A DNA stretch of 64,000 bases from Branchiostoma lanceolatum (lineage: Eukaryota > Chordata > Leptocardii > Amphioxiformes > Branchiostomatidae): positions 16,803,955-16,867,954 of the forward strand of contig NC_089728.1 of assembly GCF_035083965.1 (NCBI RefSeq), read 5' to 3'. A program made the translations under genes and the position numbers. Numbering within the stretch: the stretch's first letter is position 1; each line of letters begins with the position of its first letter. Shown piece after piece: positions 23,901-34,644 of the stretch. The notes under the pieces were generated by a model, which was given only the letters and a program-made list of their open reading frames with translations, did no database searches and had not been told where the DNA came from.

Positions 23901-26789
23901 ATTTTCTTTGACTTGCGATTAGACGGAATATTTGGGTTTCCAATCTAGTATTAGTAGCTTATATTTGTTCGTGTCTTTTTTGTTATCAAACTGTGATTTT
24001 GTTGTTGTTGTTGTTGTCGTCTTCTTGATCTTTTCTTAATTTTGTTTCTGAATATATTTACTAACAGTTCTAAGGTTTAACATTGATGTCTCTGTTCGTA
24101 GGTAGAAATATAATACATATATAAGTATGCAAGATAACATTTACTGAAGCAGAATGCATCTCATTATTGCAGCACAGGTATCGCTGCTTATAGATGCGTT
24201 CCCAAACGCAAAGTATTTACATATATACAGTCACAATGTTTTTTGCTCGATAGTTTTGTATCTAACATCTTAACTGTCTCTTCCGTAGGAAGCACGATTT
24301 TTCGAGATCCACCCTTTGGTCGCCGACTTGGAGAAATGGCGGGAAGGAAAATACTACCACAAGATCTGTGACGTCATTGTGGTACACGTCAGCCCCGAGC
24401 TCGGCGAAAGGGTGAGTATGACGTCATCAGCTATAAGGTTATAAGTTATAATGATTGCTACACATAGAATACAACACGGTGTATTCCGTATCAACCGAGG
24501 TATCACACTGAACACCTAACTTTCACACATCTAGCTGCAAACGTCGTTTTTAGTGAATATGTCTCTACTGAACTAAGTATTTTTAACACACCAATGCTAG
24601 GTTGATAACTCTATCACTTGAAGGAATGACTAATCCATCACCGTCATCATCATAATCATTTTTTTCATTTTTTCCATGAAAGATGTTGTCAGTTGTTTGT
24701 TGTGTATTTGGTGCTATGTGTACGGAATTTCCTGAATGTTTCCACACACAACTAAGCAATTTAATACTTCATCATCTTGGAGTAGGGGTCCTTCCCGGTG
24801 TGATTGGATCAAATAAGTTTGTCCAAATATGTAGTTTGTACACTTCAGTACAAATCTTGTTCGCAAAGCAAGCAAACTAGAAAAAGACTTTTAAAAAAAA
24901 TTTGTCGTTCTGTAGGTGTGTGTCAGCGGGGAGAGAGCGCTGATCGAAGAATTGTTTCCGGAGGTCAGTGGTGCCGTGTGCAACTCTGCGCATGCGGGGT
25001 GGAACCACGACGCGCACCAGGTCATCAGGTTTCCGCTGAACGGGTTTTGCAGTCTCAATTTCGTGCAAGTGAGTCACAAGATTTTTCTAACGGGTTTGTT
25101 CAATGCAAGGCCAAAATCGACTACTTCTACAACTATGTTGATGGGATATGGAGACGATCATTAAAAGAGATAGCGATGAACATTAGTTGTGAAGGCTTGC
25201 AGGTTATATGCGTGAGGGAAACAGTTGTCATCGAGAAAGTTTGGCAGTTCGTGGAAAGAACTTGTTGCTGTAGAAAGACTTTGAGACTTGTAATTGAAAG
25301 GTGTAACAATATGAGCTAGAGGAAAACCTAGTGTCGCGCTGAAAGATTCTCAATGGAGGGACAAAGTGTGTTATCCTTTTCCGAAGTCTCTTAACAGAAA
25401 CGCCCCTGCAGTTTCCGAGAAAACTGGTAGGGGTCCCAACCGACACCACTTCTCCCAGAGGCCAAACGCTATAGTCCACCAAAACATTGTCAACTCAGCA
25501 CGTTCAGAACTTGGAATACAAAACACAGAAGTTCTGCTGCAGCACTGTTGACAGCCGCTAGGGGACCGTGATCGACATTTTACTTGTTTTGCCGACATAA
25601 CCCACTTACAAAACGTCGTAAACATCCACCCACAATCTATTGAGTTATGCTTGTAAGATTATTGAAACAATGGCCGTAAAAGCACCGATAGAAAAGAGAC
25701 AAGTAGGCAATGTTTTGCCTGTGAGAGAGGGACCAGGCTTTGATGTCAACTGATATCATGATAGGCAATGTCCGTACCATCCCGTGGTATCCCGTGCCAT
25801 CTTGGCATCCACTGTAAGACCGTCGATTTGCTGAAAGGAGAATTGCCCTTCTATTAAAACCTTTCCACAAAAATAACCTTGGCTAAAACAAAGCAATTCC
25901 TTACTAGGTAAAGGCTACAGTTTCCCCGTGCATCCCCCCACCCCTATGATCTATCACTGTATGCTGAGCAAAATATGAACCTTCCGAGTAAACATTTTGG
26001 TGTCAAAATTTTCATCCTCGTGGAACTCAATTCCAGGTTTAATAGTCATCAAGTTACGATTCCACGTTATACAGAAAGACTTAGGAAGCAGATTTAGGGA
26101 AAGCCTTCTAAAGACGTGGTATATTGGCATCAGAGTAGAAAAAATCCAGACGTGTCGGCATTGTTGCCTGCAGCGGTTGTCACGTTTAGCTGACAGGGCA
26201 CAGATGATCAGAGAGGGCCCGCTGCCAAGCCAGGCAAGCTGCGGGGCGAAACCTCGCCCCCAACCGCCCGTTATGCACACTTGAATCGGGCATCAATGTT
26301 TGTCTTTCTTAGAGCTATAAGGTCGTCCACACTTTAAAGTACACATGTGCAGCAACAGGAATTGGTGAAGGCGCCTAATCTGTAAACAGTTTTGGTCTCG
26401 ACCGTTGTCCGATTTGCATAACATTGAATGTTCAGGCGTGTTTTGTTTATGCCTCCGGGCCTTCACCTTTGACATTACCCACAATTCCTGTTGTCGTGCA
26501 TGCGTACTCGAAAGTGTGAACGACCTTATTGACGAAAATATGATGACTAATGGTCGTAGATTATACACGTTTGTGTCGTTCAAAGTGATTTTTTTAATCT
26601 TAGAAGATCTGCTAAAGTTTTGAATGTTTTATTTTTTTACAGGTGTTGCAGAGGATGTTACAGAACGGACTGAGGATTCGTGCATCATGTGGGGGAGGGG
26701 TGGAGAACTCCCAGTTCAGCGAGTATGTGCTGTGCCGTGAACGAAGAGTCCCCCCTGTCAAAGTAAAGGAAGAGCCCATCGAAGACTGA
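20994..26789 (+). CDS. KCTD15-like: KCTD1/KCTD15-like BTB protein, five exons
   Basis: Join 20994-21125, 22299-22478, 24289-24411, 24916-25068, 26643-26789; 44+60+41+51+48 = 244 aa, and every junction is phase 0. The BTB/T1 domain begins at [25 protein letters not shown] residues (about 24-44) and continues through [19 protein letters not shown] in exon 2. Exons 3-5 give the C-terminal domain ([30 protein letters not shown]). The last residues [10 protein letters not shown] hold VKEE, a psi-K-x-E SUMO consensus like the tail of vertebrate KCTD15. In vertebrates KCTD1/15 are nuclear BTB factors that oligomerise and repress AP-2 dependent transcription in neural crest; transfer of that role is inference. 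The start has a GCCATGG context; a second in-frame ATG nine codons on (MSGIP) is an alternative. The upstream open frame is repeat-derived. Intron 1 begins inside a minisatellite that duplicates its own donor. Confidence 0.93.
21085..21985 (+). repeat. minisatellite derived from KCTD exon 1 end and splice donor
   Basis: About 20 imperfect units of roughly 38-50 bp run from the last codons of KCTD exon 1 into intron 1. Each unit carries a version of CTCTCCACACTCGCCAAG followed by GTAC and then a CACTTACACC-like stretch. The first unit is coding (SSLSTLAK) and contains the real donor AAG|GTACGA at 21125/21126. I count 21 AAGGTA sites up to 21981. Unit boundaries vary because the CTCC tract changes length. 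Confidence 0.92.
22800..23100 (+). mobile_element. interspersed repeat 'CTGCTGCAGCACTGT', KCTD intron 2
   Basis: CCCCTGCAGTTTCCGAGAAA, CCAAACCGACACCACTTTTT, AGAAGTTCTGCTGCAGCACT and CCACTAGGGGACCATGATCG. Collinear with 25380-25640 and, more loosely, 38380-38730. Confidence 0.75.
23215..23415 (-). mobile_element. tRNA-derived SINE, 'TGTCCCT' type, KCTD intron 2
   Basis: On the minus strand TGTCCCTCTAGCTCAACTGG, then CCCAGTTCAATCCCGGGT (B box), then GGGACGTAAAATGGGGGTCC. Collinear with the copy at 11655. Confidence 0.85.
24765..24870 (-). mobile_element. SINE 3' fragment, KCTD intron 3
   Basis: AGTAGGGGTCCTTCCCGGTG and GATTGGATCAAATAAGTTTG then TACACTTCAGTACAAATC match blocks of the long-form SINE at 11.1 kb in opposite orientation. 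It ends 45 bp before exon 4. Confidence 0.55.
25380..25645 (+). mobile_element. interspersed repeat 'CTGCTGCAGCACTGT', KCTD intron 4
   Basis: CCCCTGCAGTTTCCGAGAAA, CCAACCGACACCACTTCTCC, AGAAGTTCTGCTGCAGCACT and CCGCTAGGGGACCGTGATCG. Apparent open frames here are repeat-derived. Confidence 0.75.
26317..26529. mobile_element. TIR MITE in KCTD intron 4
   Basis: ATAAGGTCGTCCACACTTTA at the left; in reverse the right end reads ATAAGGTCGTTCACACTTTC. Pairing continues to CAACAGGAATTG on both sides (about 48 bp). It lies about 110 bp before exon 5. Confidence 0.85.
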
Positions 26790-27029
26790 CCTAAACGTGA
26801 GAAGATCCGTAGGGAGTGACAAAACCATTCTCAAAATTCCCGTCTCAAAACAGCTCGGTCACCCTTACGTATAGAAACTCCAAAGTCTAAATGAGTTGCC
26901 ATAATATACATTTTAAAACTTTCGTGGAAGTGAATTTCAACGGAATGTCCCAAGGACTAATCCGTTTTCACTGCACAAAATCAAACGTTTCAGCGCGCAT
27001 TAAAGCATGCGTAAAGGCACGTTCTTTTA

Positions 27030-27035
27030 AATAAA
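27030..27035 (+). promoter_or_regulatory. candidate poly(A) signal of the KCTD gene
   Basis: AATAAA lies 241 bases after the KCTD stop codon, the first canonical hexamer I noticed downstream. Use is inferred from position only. Confidence 0.4.
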
Positions 27036-28534
27036 GGCATACCTTTACGTATGGTTTACGAATGCTTTACGTGTGCTAAAATCTTACATTTCGCGGATAG
27101 ACTTTCTGTGTACATGCTGTGCAGTAAACAACCAATACACAACCTATACGCAGACATTAATATAGCTGAATTGAAGTCTTCTTAGTAAAACAACTCTTAC
27201 TGTATCGCACCGTAGACATATATTTCTGTTTCACATGTGTAAAAACTTGTTCTGTATAAAAAAATCACAAGTTAATGTTGATGATCTTCTGTATACTAGC
27301 ATCTAAAACAAGGTCAATCATGTTTCAGTGCTAACTCACCATAAGTTGCATCAGTATATGAGCCACAACAAAGTTTCGCAGTATTTTATGACTAACCCGT
27401 AAAGAATAATTCTAAAAGAATATATAATGGTAATATTTGTATATGTACATATGTAGTAAGCCTGAAGTGATCTACGTCTGTATTTGTATGTTGCGTGTTG
27501 GGCTATACCATCTCGTAGATTCGTCAGAGGGGTGTCACCAAAAATCATTTCAGACTAATACTATCAATTGGTTTTACACTAAGAATGTGATTTAGATCAC
27601 ACAAAGAATGTGAATCTATACTAAGTTATGTAATGTTATAGAATTCGTTCATGAGAATATATTTCGATCAAATTTTTCTCTTACATACATTTGATTCTTC
27701 TCGAAAGTCTATGGACTATCGCCCCCCGAATCTTGTAGGTGGAGTAGCCCATACGGATAAGGCTTGCCAAGTGCATGGGGGTCTCTGCGTATTTGCAGAG
27801 ACACGGTGTGTGTCTGTGAAGTTATTTGTAAGGCGATCAGACTCCTCAAATTCGCCAGCGGGTAACATCGCACGAGGTTGGACCACGGTGCCAAGAAGTC
27901 GAAAAAGCTCACTGAACCAGAATAACCCTAGAATCCTCCGAATCGCCGTGTATTTTATCATGTGTGGAAAAATACAAATTAAAGAGGAATAAGCCTGCCT
28001 GCGAGCGTCCGTTCCTACACAATTCCTTCCCGCGTATTATTGACGTGTGTGTACGAGATTGAAGTTTGCGCTGAATATATAGATCTGAATGTTTGACGTA
28101 TTTCTTTTCATTACGTTTATTTGAGATCCCTTTGCTTCTTCCGGCTGGGCCCGAGGGCGGAGGATTCCTCCAGAGAAAATCCCGGACTTTGATTTGATGG
28201 CAGGCAAAAGTAATAATGAGAACGCGGGATGAGTACCGCTCGTAGAGCCAGGCTTGGCGGGCCTGCGGGCGACACCGCCGCAGCCCCCACAGAGAAACTA
28301 CGCCCCCATGGCGCCGGCTCAACTTTTCTTCGTCGATCATTGCCAAGAACCTCACCAGAAACTTTTTGAAATACGCTCCGAACTTCGAACAAAGCATTGA
28401 AATCCCCGCGATATGACATGGTTTGATAAAGAGGCTTTAGACATCCATATTTCATTGTTTCCTTTAAAGTTTCGTCGTCGATGATAACAGCCATGATTCA
28501 CAAGGGACAGTAACGGCTCAAAGCGGACGAGTGT

Positions 28535-28868
28535 TAAAGGCAACCAAAGCAATATAAGGCCCCAAAAATGGAAATGAAGAAAATGCTGAAATTTCATCGT
28601 AGTGACATTTACTAACACTCATTAGCACATTTTCTTCATAACTTTATACTTTGAGCATTTTAAAACCGCACAAGTCCGATAATTCCCTAAGTTTCATGAG
28701 CCTACAAAAACGCCGGCGAAGATTTTCAGTGAGCTCTCACATCACAACAATGTCTATTTTTGCATCATGGACGTTGTTATACATTGTGATGGTGGTGTTT
28801 TAAGTAATCATGTGTGGAAATGACTAAAATCTGATTTTTGGGCCCTAATATTGCTTGGGTTTCCTTTA
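28535..28868. mobile_element. TIR MITE, 'GGGCCCTTATATTGC' family, copy 2
   Basis: TAAAGGCAACCAAAGCAATA at the left mirrors TATTGCTTGGGTTTCCTTTA at the right. Relative to its ends, the interior runs opposite to the copy at 3.9 kb and carries CATTGTGATG, TTTTGCATCATGGAC and ATACTTTGAGCATTTTAAAA. Confidence 0.8.
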
Positions 28869-30164
28869 ACAACATCTGTTGTGTGGAACATGGTTACTTT
28901 GGAATCGTAAGAACGCTGCTATCTCGTGCATTACTGACAAATTAAAGAAACTACTAAAAATCGACAGAAAACTATATTAAAAAACGGTTATGTCGTATGA
29001 TTAGACTTGCCCACTTTGCTTGTATTCACCACTTTTCAAATATCAAATTTCTCTGAGGCGTTTCAACGGGGCAAATTAACAAAGCGCTATATCTTAGCCT
29101 ACAGAAGAACACATTTCAAACGATACATAATTTGCATCAAGCAAAAACGCCCCAAGCATCTAAGTCAATGACACTTTGTGCAGAATTTCCCGGGGTGTTA
29201 GTGTAGAGTCTTATTTGATTTTCTTTTAAGTATATCATACATGTATATCTACAAATGGCCACGTCAACAGCACTATAATAATGCAATTGGTGAGAAATGA
29301 TTACTGATATCAAACTTTCTTCTCTATGATATGCAACAAGAAAATGCAAGTCTACTATAATAAAAGGAATCGTATAGACTGAAATTTCATCTGTATTGGT
29401 AAATAACATTACGGAAAGACTAAACCTTACACAACCAACGCTGAAGTAACCGGTACTCACCCAAATTTTTAAAACAAAATTTACAACAAAAGTAGGTGAA
29501 TTCAATTATTTCAGTGTTGGCTATGTAAAGTGTAGCCCTTTCATAATACATAAACAGAATCATACCACACCATTATGTCATCCTTAAACGGAAGCATACT
29601 ATTGTTATTCTTTGAAGGAAGCGTGAAGAAGAACCATGCATGTGTACCAACCAACGTTAACGTTACACTGTGTAGAATATACCCCCAGCGTATCTATGGC
29701 ATATCTTTCCGCCGTAAGCTGGCAGAGGAAGTGTAGTCATTTAGATAGTCTTCTGCGCACAAATTTTCTCATATCCTGTCGCTCAACGACACATGTCAAT
29801 AATGTTGCCCAGAAGGGTTGCTGTCATTTTCATCAGCACCTTTGGAATCTATGGAAAATCCTTCCTTTTTGTTGCATCGTGTGGCGTTTTATCTATTCAT
29901 ATGTGCAGAAAACGACCACAGTCACAGGCCTGATAAGATGGCGTTTTCCATACAATCTGAAATTCTTACCCCGCAGGTTTCTCCTCGGGCGAAAGATTTA
30001 GACCCAAGATTGTACTAGCACGAAATTGGCCACACATACATTCGTTTCCGTTATCTTAGGCTACGATTTTCACAATAAAACCTTGTCAGGATTATCCTAT
30101 TGGCGGGGGAGGTACGTTATAGTGGCAGGCTAGGGAAGGAGAAGGGCTGACAAAATGTCGTGTG

Positions 30165-30335
30165 GTCGTGTGTTGTAACGACAGGGTGTTTGGCCAAGAA
30201 CCCAGTGATCCCCGGTTCGAATCCCCTGACATGCCACCGATGTTTTGCCCTTGCAATTGGGTAGAACACTTAACACGACTTTCCTTACTCCACCCTGGGG
30301 TATAAATGGGTACCTGACTTCGGTTGGGGAGGTGA
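30165..30335 (+). mobile_element. tRNA-derived SINE, short copy
   Basis: GTGTTGTAACGACAGGGTGT, B box CCCCGGTTCGAATCCCCTGA, then ACTCCACCCTGGGGTATAAA. The same family as 6465-6608. Confidence 0.7.
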
Positions 30336-31489
30336 TTGTATGTCTGTCGTATACGTCACAGCACGACTGTTTTACGACAAAAACATTCTTAGGACGGTTG
30401 TGGGAGTGTCGTACAAAACCCTCGTGACGTTGTATATCTTTGCCGTCGGTCCTTTCACAACCTCGCTGAAAATCATACGAAACAAAAATTATACGACGTT
30501 GTTACGACAGAGTTACGACTTAGTCTTAACTTTATTGGTCGTAAATTGTATCGCAATGATATTGCATGGGCATCGTGATCATTCTGTGTGATATCATATA
30601 GACTGGGCGATGTGACAATCAACATGTCATCAATATACCAAATTTAGATCTACCGGCTCACTCTTTACCACATATCATTAACATGATTATCATAGAGCAG
30701 AGAGATGCTTGAAATTTGAATATTACCTGACGTTTCCTTAATATCTAACTCTTGATATCTAACTCTGCATTACATCATACGCCCACGTCAAGAATGACAA
30801 GCACACAGTACAGCGCAGTCTATTAAAGTGGTTTTGTCTGGAAAAGTATATCATAATCGTAATTTTTTTGCAGTATGCCATTTGACCACTGGTTCTTAGT
30901 TTTGCTTATGTTATGAAAAAAAAAACGAAAAAAAACAAGCAAGCTAACAGCCCAGGTATTGATGGTTTGGTATAAAGATTTCCAACCACTGTCTTGTCGG
31001 CGGCATGGTTCAATATTTGGGTGACATTATCGTAACGCCAACAGCAGCTTCAGTCAAAATCATGTGAAGAACGCCACCTTGCGAAAAGATTGGCAACTAC
31101 CGAATCATCTTCAAACGAACACCGACTGAAGTGACGTAGATAAAATGCAAATCATATCTCAGGACTTCTTTGCTATTAGCAGCAACAAGCTAGTCAAAAC
31201 AAGAAGATTCGACACTGAACAGAGTCAAAGTTCGTCTGCTGAAGTGAAAGAAACAACTAAGCAAGTTTACTAAGAATATTGAACAGCGTTTATTGTTTTA
31301 TTGACCTCTTAAGGTACCTAGTACCGTGTGTCTTATCTTCACTACTTAGTGCGTAACGACATCTTGGTACAAGCGACTTATAATTCAATCTTTCCAGCCC
31401 TACATACAAGCTGGCAATGCAAAGGGGCATCGCCAGGTGTCGCTTTTGACCTGTCCACAACACTATCTTTTGCATGGCTCTGCTACATA

Positions 31490-31495
31490 TTTATT
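31490..31495 (-). promoter_or_regulatory. candidate poly(A) signal of gene B
   Basis: TTTATT on the plus strand reads AATAAA on the minus strand, about 200 bases after the gene B stop codon. Two more TTTATT-type hexamers lie near 31275-31285. Confidence 0.35.
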
Positions 31496-31694
31496 GCGTT
31501 GCTGCCTTACTCTATGAAACGCTAAGGTAGGCTAAAGATAGTGCGACGTGCATTTTCTTGTAGTGTTTTATATCTGTATGCGTAGTCCGTAAAATCACAA
31601 TATATGGCAGATTTGAAATAAAATAGCCGATTGCAAAACGTAGCCTTCCAATAAAACGAATCTCAGAATGACGACGTATAATACACCCGAAATT

Positions 31695-33383
31695 TTATAT
31701 ATCCTGCCGTTCAGGAGGCAGATGCACCACGATTGCTTTGTTGGCGTTACACCCTCCCGGGAAGGCTGACAACCCCTGCACCCAAGTCTGCGCCTCCAGG
31801 ATATAACATGCCATGTCATCACTGTTTAACACGTAGATCGTCCCGTCCATTTCTGTACACCCCCTCTCATAGTGAATCGCTTCCGTGGCCGGATGGTCTG
31901 CAAGTACAAACCATTGTTTTGTGGTGACGTTGAAGCAGTCAACACCGGGAACGAGTCCACCAAGAAGGTAGATGGTTTCTCCCACCGCGACCATACTGTT
32001 CTTGTCCCGTTTTCTGGGCAGGGGAGACAGAATCTCCCATTGGTTGATGCCTGACACATACTTCAGAAGTGCAAACTTCTCGGTCTCTTCGTCTTCCGAG
32101 TTGACGTAGATATCTCCCTTGCAGACGACGGCTAGATCGTAGTTAGTCCAGTCTCCAGGTAACGACCGTCTGAACTCCCACCTGTCCTGTTCAGGGATGT
32201 ATCGTTCCACAGATTTTACCGTATAGTCGTACTGGTAGCCACCGATGGCGTAAACAGACCTATCGTGGATTACAGCTCCAAAGTAAGCCCTAGCTTCGTT
32301 AAGGTAACGAATCTGGAACCACTTGTTCTTGACAGGATCGTAGCAGAAGCACACGGATAGGACGTCTCCGAGGCCGGAGGCATGGCCGAATCGCGGTTTG
32401 CCGTAACCGCCAATGACGTAAATGTAGTTGTCCAATACAGCTACACCCCATCCCCGTCTGCAAGCTTGCTCCGGCTTTTCTGTGAAGGTTTTCCAGACAT
32501 CCTGCCGATAAAAACACAGAAAAGTGTTACATGACGTTACATACATAAGTAGAGTGAAGTCATAAGCTCGTTCAAACTTCCGAGTGCGCATGCGCCGCAT
32601 GCAGTTTGATGCAAGTTCCTTGTTCTGAACTTTTCATCTCACCGACCAAACTCCGTCTACTCATATGTATGTCGCCGTTGTGTCACAAGCAAGTTTAACA
32701 AGAACTGTACGCCTATTAATTTGCATACATTTCCTTCCAGCCACACTTTGTCCATAATTTACCTTGCAGTGATCGTAATACATGAATTCCCTCGGACCCG
32801 GCTCTGGCCACGTCACATACCCCGTGTTCATACCGCACAAGAACTTCTGGTGTCTGAATCGCGTCTTCCGAACCTCTTCTCGCTGTTCCTCCCTCAGCTC
32901 TTCGAAAACTTCCGAGCGAAGAAACTTCAGATAATTATCCCCCATCAGCTGTGCTGCAGTTTCCTTCAGATCACTGATGACGTAAGTATCAGCCAGCATG
33001 TACAGATGGACACAGTTCTCACAACTGAGTTTACTCTTGATGTAGTCCAGAATTGGCCGCATCTGAAGAAACTGTGCCATCTCAAGAACACTTTGTAGTT
33101 CATCGTCCATTTTGATTGGTTTTGACTCGTACAGAAAGTCCAGGACGATTCGAAACGCTTCAGCTGTGAAGCCGTGAAGTTGGACGGAGTTTTCCCGACT
33201 TTCTCTCATGCCGCTTTCCAACATGGCGCGGAAGTATTCCGACGTGTCCATCAGGACCGTCTTGTGGACGTGGAAGGTGCAGTCTTGAACTTTGACCTGG
33301 AGGTCAGGGTCACCGTGAACGTGATTGTACGAGATCTCGCCGCCGTTTCCTCTAAAGCTGGTCTCTGGCTTTGTCAACGCCAT
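31695..33383 (-). CDS. BTB-BACK-kelch protein (gene B), two exons
   Basis: Join of exon 1 (33383 down to 32763, 207 codons) and exon 2 (32501 down to 31695, 268 aa plus stop), 475 aa. The donor is AAG|GTAAAT, the acceptor CGGCAG|GAT, the intron phase 0 and 261 bp. I chose the ATG at 33383 (MALTKPE) because it has an ACCATGG context and matches the N-terminal length of genes C and D; an in-frame ATG at 33416 is the longer alternative. BTB is about residues 22-125 (CTFHVHKTVLMDTSEYF), BACK follows (NCVHLYMLADTYV), and kelch blades show YIYVIGGY, VYAIGGY, IYLLGGLVPGVDCF and IYVLNSDD. Probable Cullin-3 adaptor by family. It is nearly identical to C and D outside a few kelch loops. It is divergent from C, with 1,261 bp between the start codons. 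Confidence 0.93.
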
Positions 33384-33406
33384 GGTTTTTATCCTATTGA
33401 TTTGGA

Positions 33407-33467
33407 CATCAATCAATCAATTAATTAATTGATTGATTAATTAATTAATTAATTAATCAATCAAACT
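33407..33467. repeat. AATC/AATT tetranucleotide microsatellite with dyad symmetry
   Basis: Runs of AATC, then ATTA, then GATT, then AATTAATC lie about 25 bases upstream of the gene B start codon. The order makes the tract able to fold on itself. It is probably in the gene B 5' UTR or core promoter. Confidence 0.8.
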
Positions 33468-34644
33468 ATTTGAACAAATCAACAAAACCATCCACACAAA
33501 TTCGTATTGCACATAGAACTAGGATTCTACGACCCTCAAATAATATAACCCTTACGACTGACGTATTACAAACGTATAGTCTCTAAAAACATAACCTTCT
33601 TGGCGAAGGTAACAAGAAGACAGTTATGGATTATATCTGAAAGATTGCCAAGCAGTTCATAACAAACACGATGCCATACGCACATGCCATCTGCCATTCC
33701 ATTCTATTTTTGGAAGGCCGGCCGCCAGGACCAAAACGTACATGTGGCTCGAGCGGGATTGATTGATTATATACAGCAGACAGGAATATTTCAGGTTTGT
33801 TCAAATTAGATGGAATTGTCTTGGAAAATTGACTTATGATAAGACATAACAAGAAGTCAAGATGAAAGTTTAGCATAGATTTTAACAGCTATTACATGTT
33901 GAAAAATAATGATCATATGGATTTGCGAATATGATACATGGGGCAGCTGTTGATTATGACACTGCCATGGCACGGGGAGTACTGTACGTTGAATCTACAT
34001 TTTTTGTTTTCAAATCAAACAATTTGCTGTATGAAAGACAAAACCAAACCTCTGTTATTGTCTGGACGATGGCGGAGGGAAGTGACACATCTGCTTTTAG
34101 AACTCAAGGTCAGAGGGCAGCTCCAAAACGGTAATAAACTTGTGACTTGTGTGCAATCAGGTCACGCTCGTGCGTATGTTGACATCTGGCGATACGCAAT
34201 TGTCTTTTAGTAAGTAGAGGATCGACCTATTAGTATCTTGGTTCTAGTTGCAACATCAAGCTTATAAGTCTGATGATTTTGGTAACGCCCCAGGAGTTAG
34301 CCTAATAGTATACCATATGTCCGTTTGCTGCTGTTGCAACCAAAAGCATGGCAGTTATGAGAATTCTTCCCGTCACTATAGCGGATTTAGATCTGATATA
34401 CTAGACTAAAGATTGATCCATTCAGCAGCCAGAAGACGTTCATGTGATTGAAGTAATTAATGGAAGACAAACGCTTCATGTTCAAGATATAGCCAACTTC
34501 TTTGGGAATTAACAGCAATAAGCCATAAACACATTATTTCAAACACTATGCCAACAACGTTTTTTTCAGCAATCATAACATTACCTAAAACGTTCCATGG
34601 TATGTTGACATTACGTTCTTGAACTTGCAGGATAGGAAACTCTA
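33468..34644. other. intergenic space between divergent genes B and C
   Basis: It should contain both promoters. A GGCCGGCCGCC block is at 33717 and an acceptor-like TTGCAG at 34630. No gene or TATA box is supported. Confidence 0.35.

Larger units (their letters stand above)
26790..31489. other. noncoding apart from one MITE and one SINE
   Basis: A minus-strand frame from 28494 (MAVIIDDETLKETMKYGCL) reaches a donor-like CTG|GTGAGG and could be a short first exon, but no partner exon is seen. The frame at 29137-29505 is AT-rich and unconvincing. 30340-30520 has many TACGAC motifs. Confidence 0.3.

Noticed and set aside
28117-28494. A 125-aa minus-strand frame starting MAVIIDDETLK
   Set aside because: The first 50 residues look protein-like and a donor-like GTGAGG follows, but no second exon is seen, so it is not called.
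31733-32517. Plus-strand and other-frame proteins over gene B exon 2 (also over C and D)
   Set aside because: They are shadows of the conserved kelch coding exon and lack domain features.
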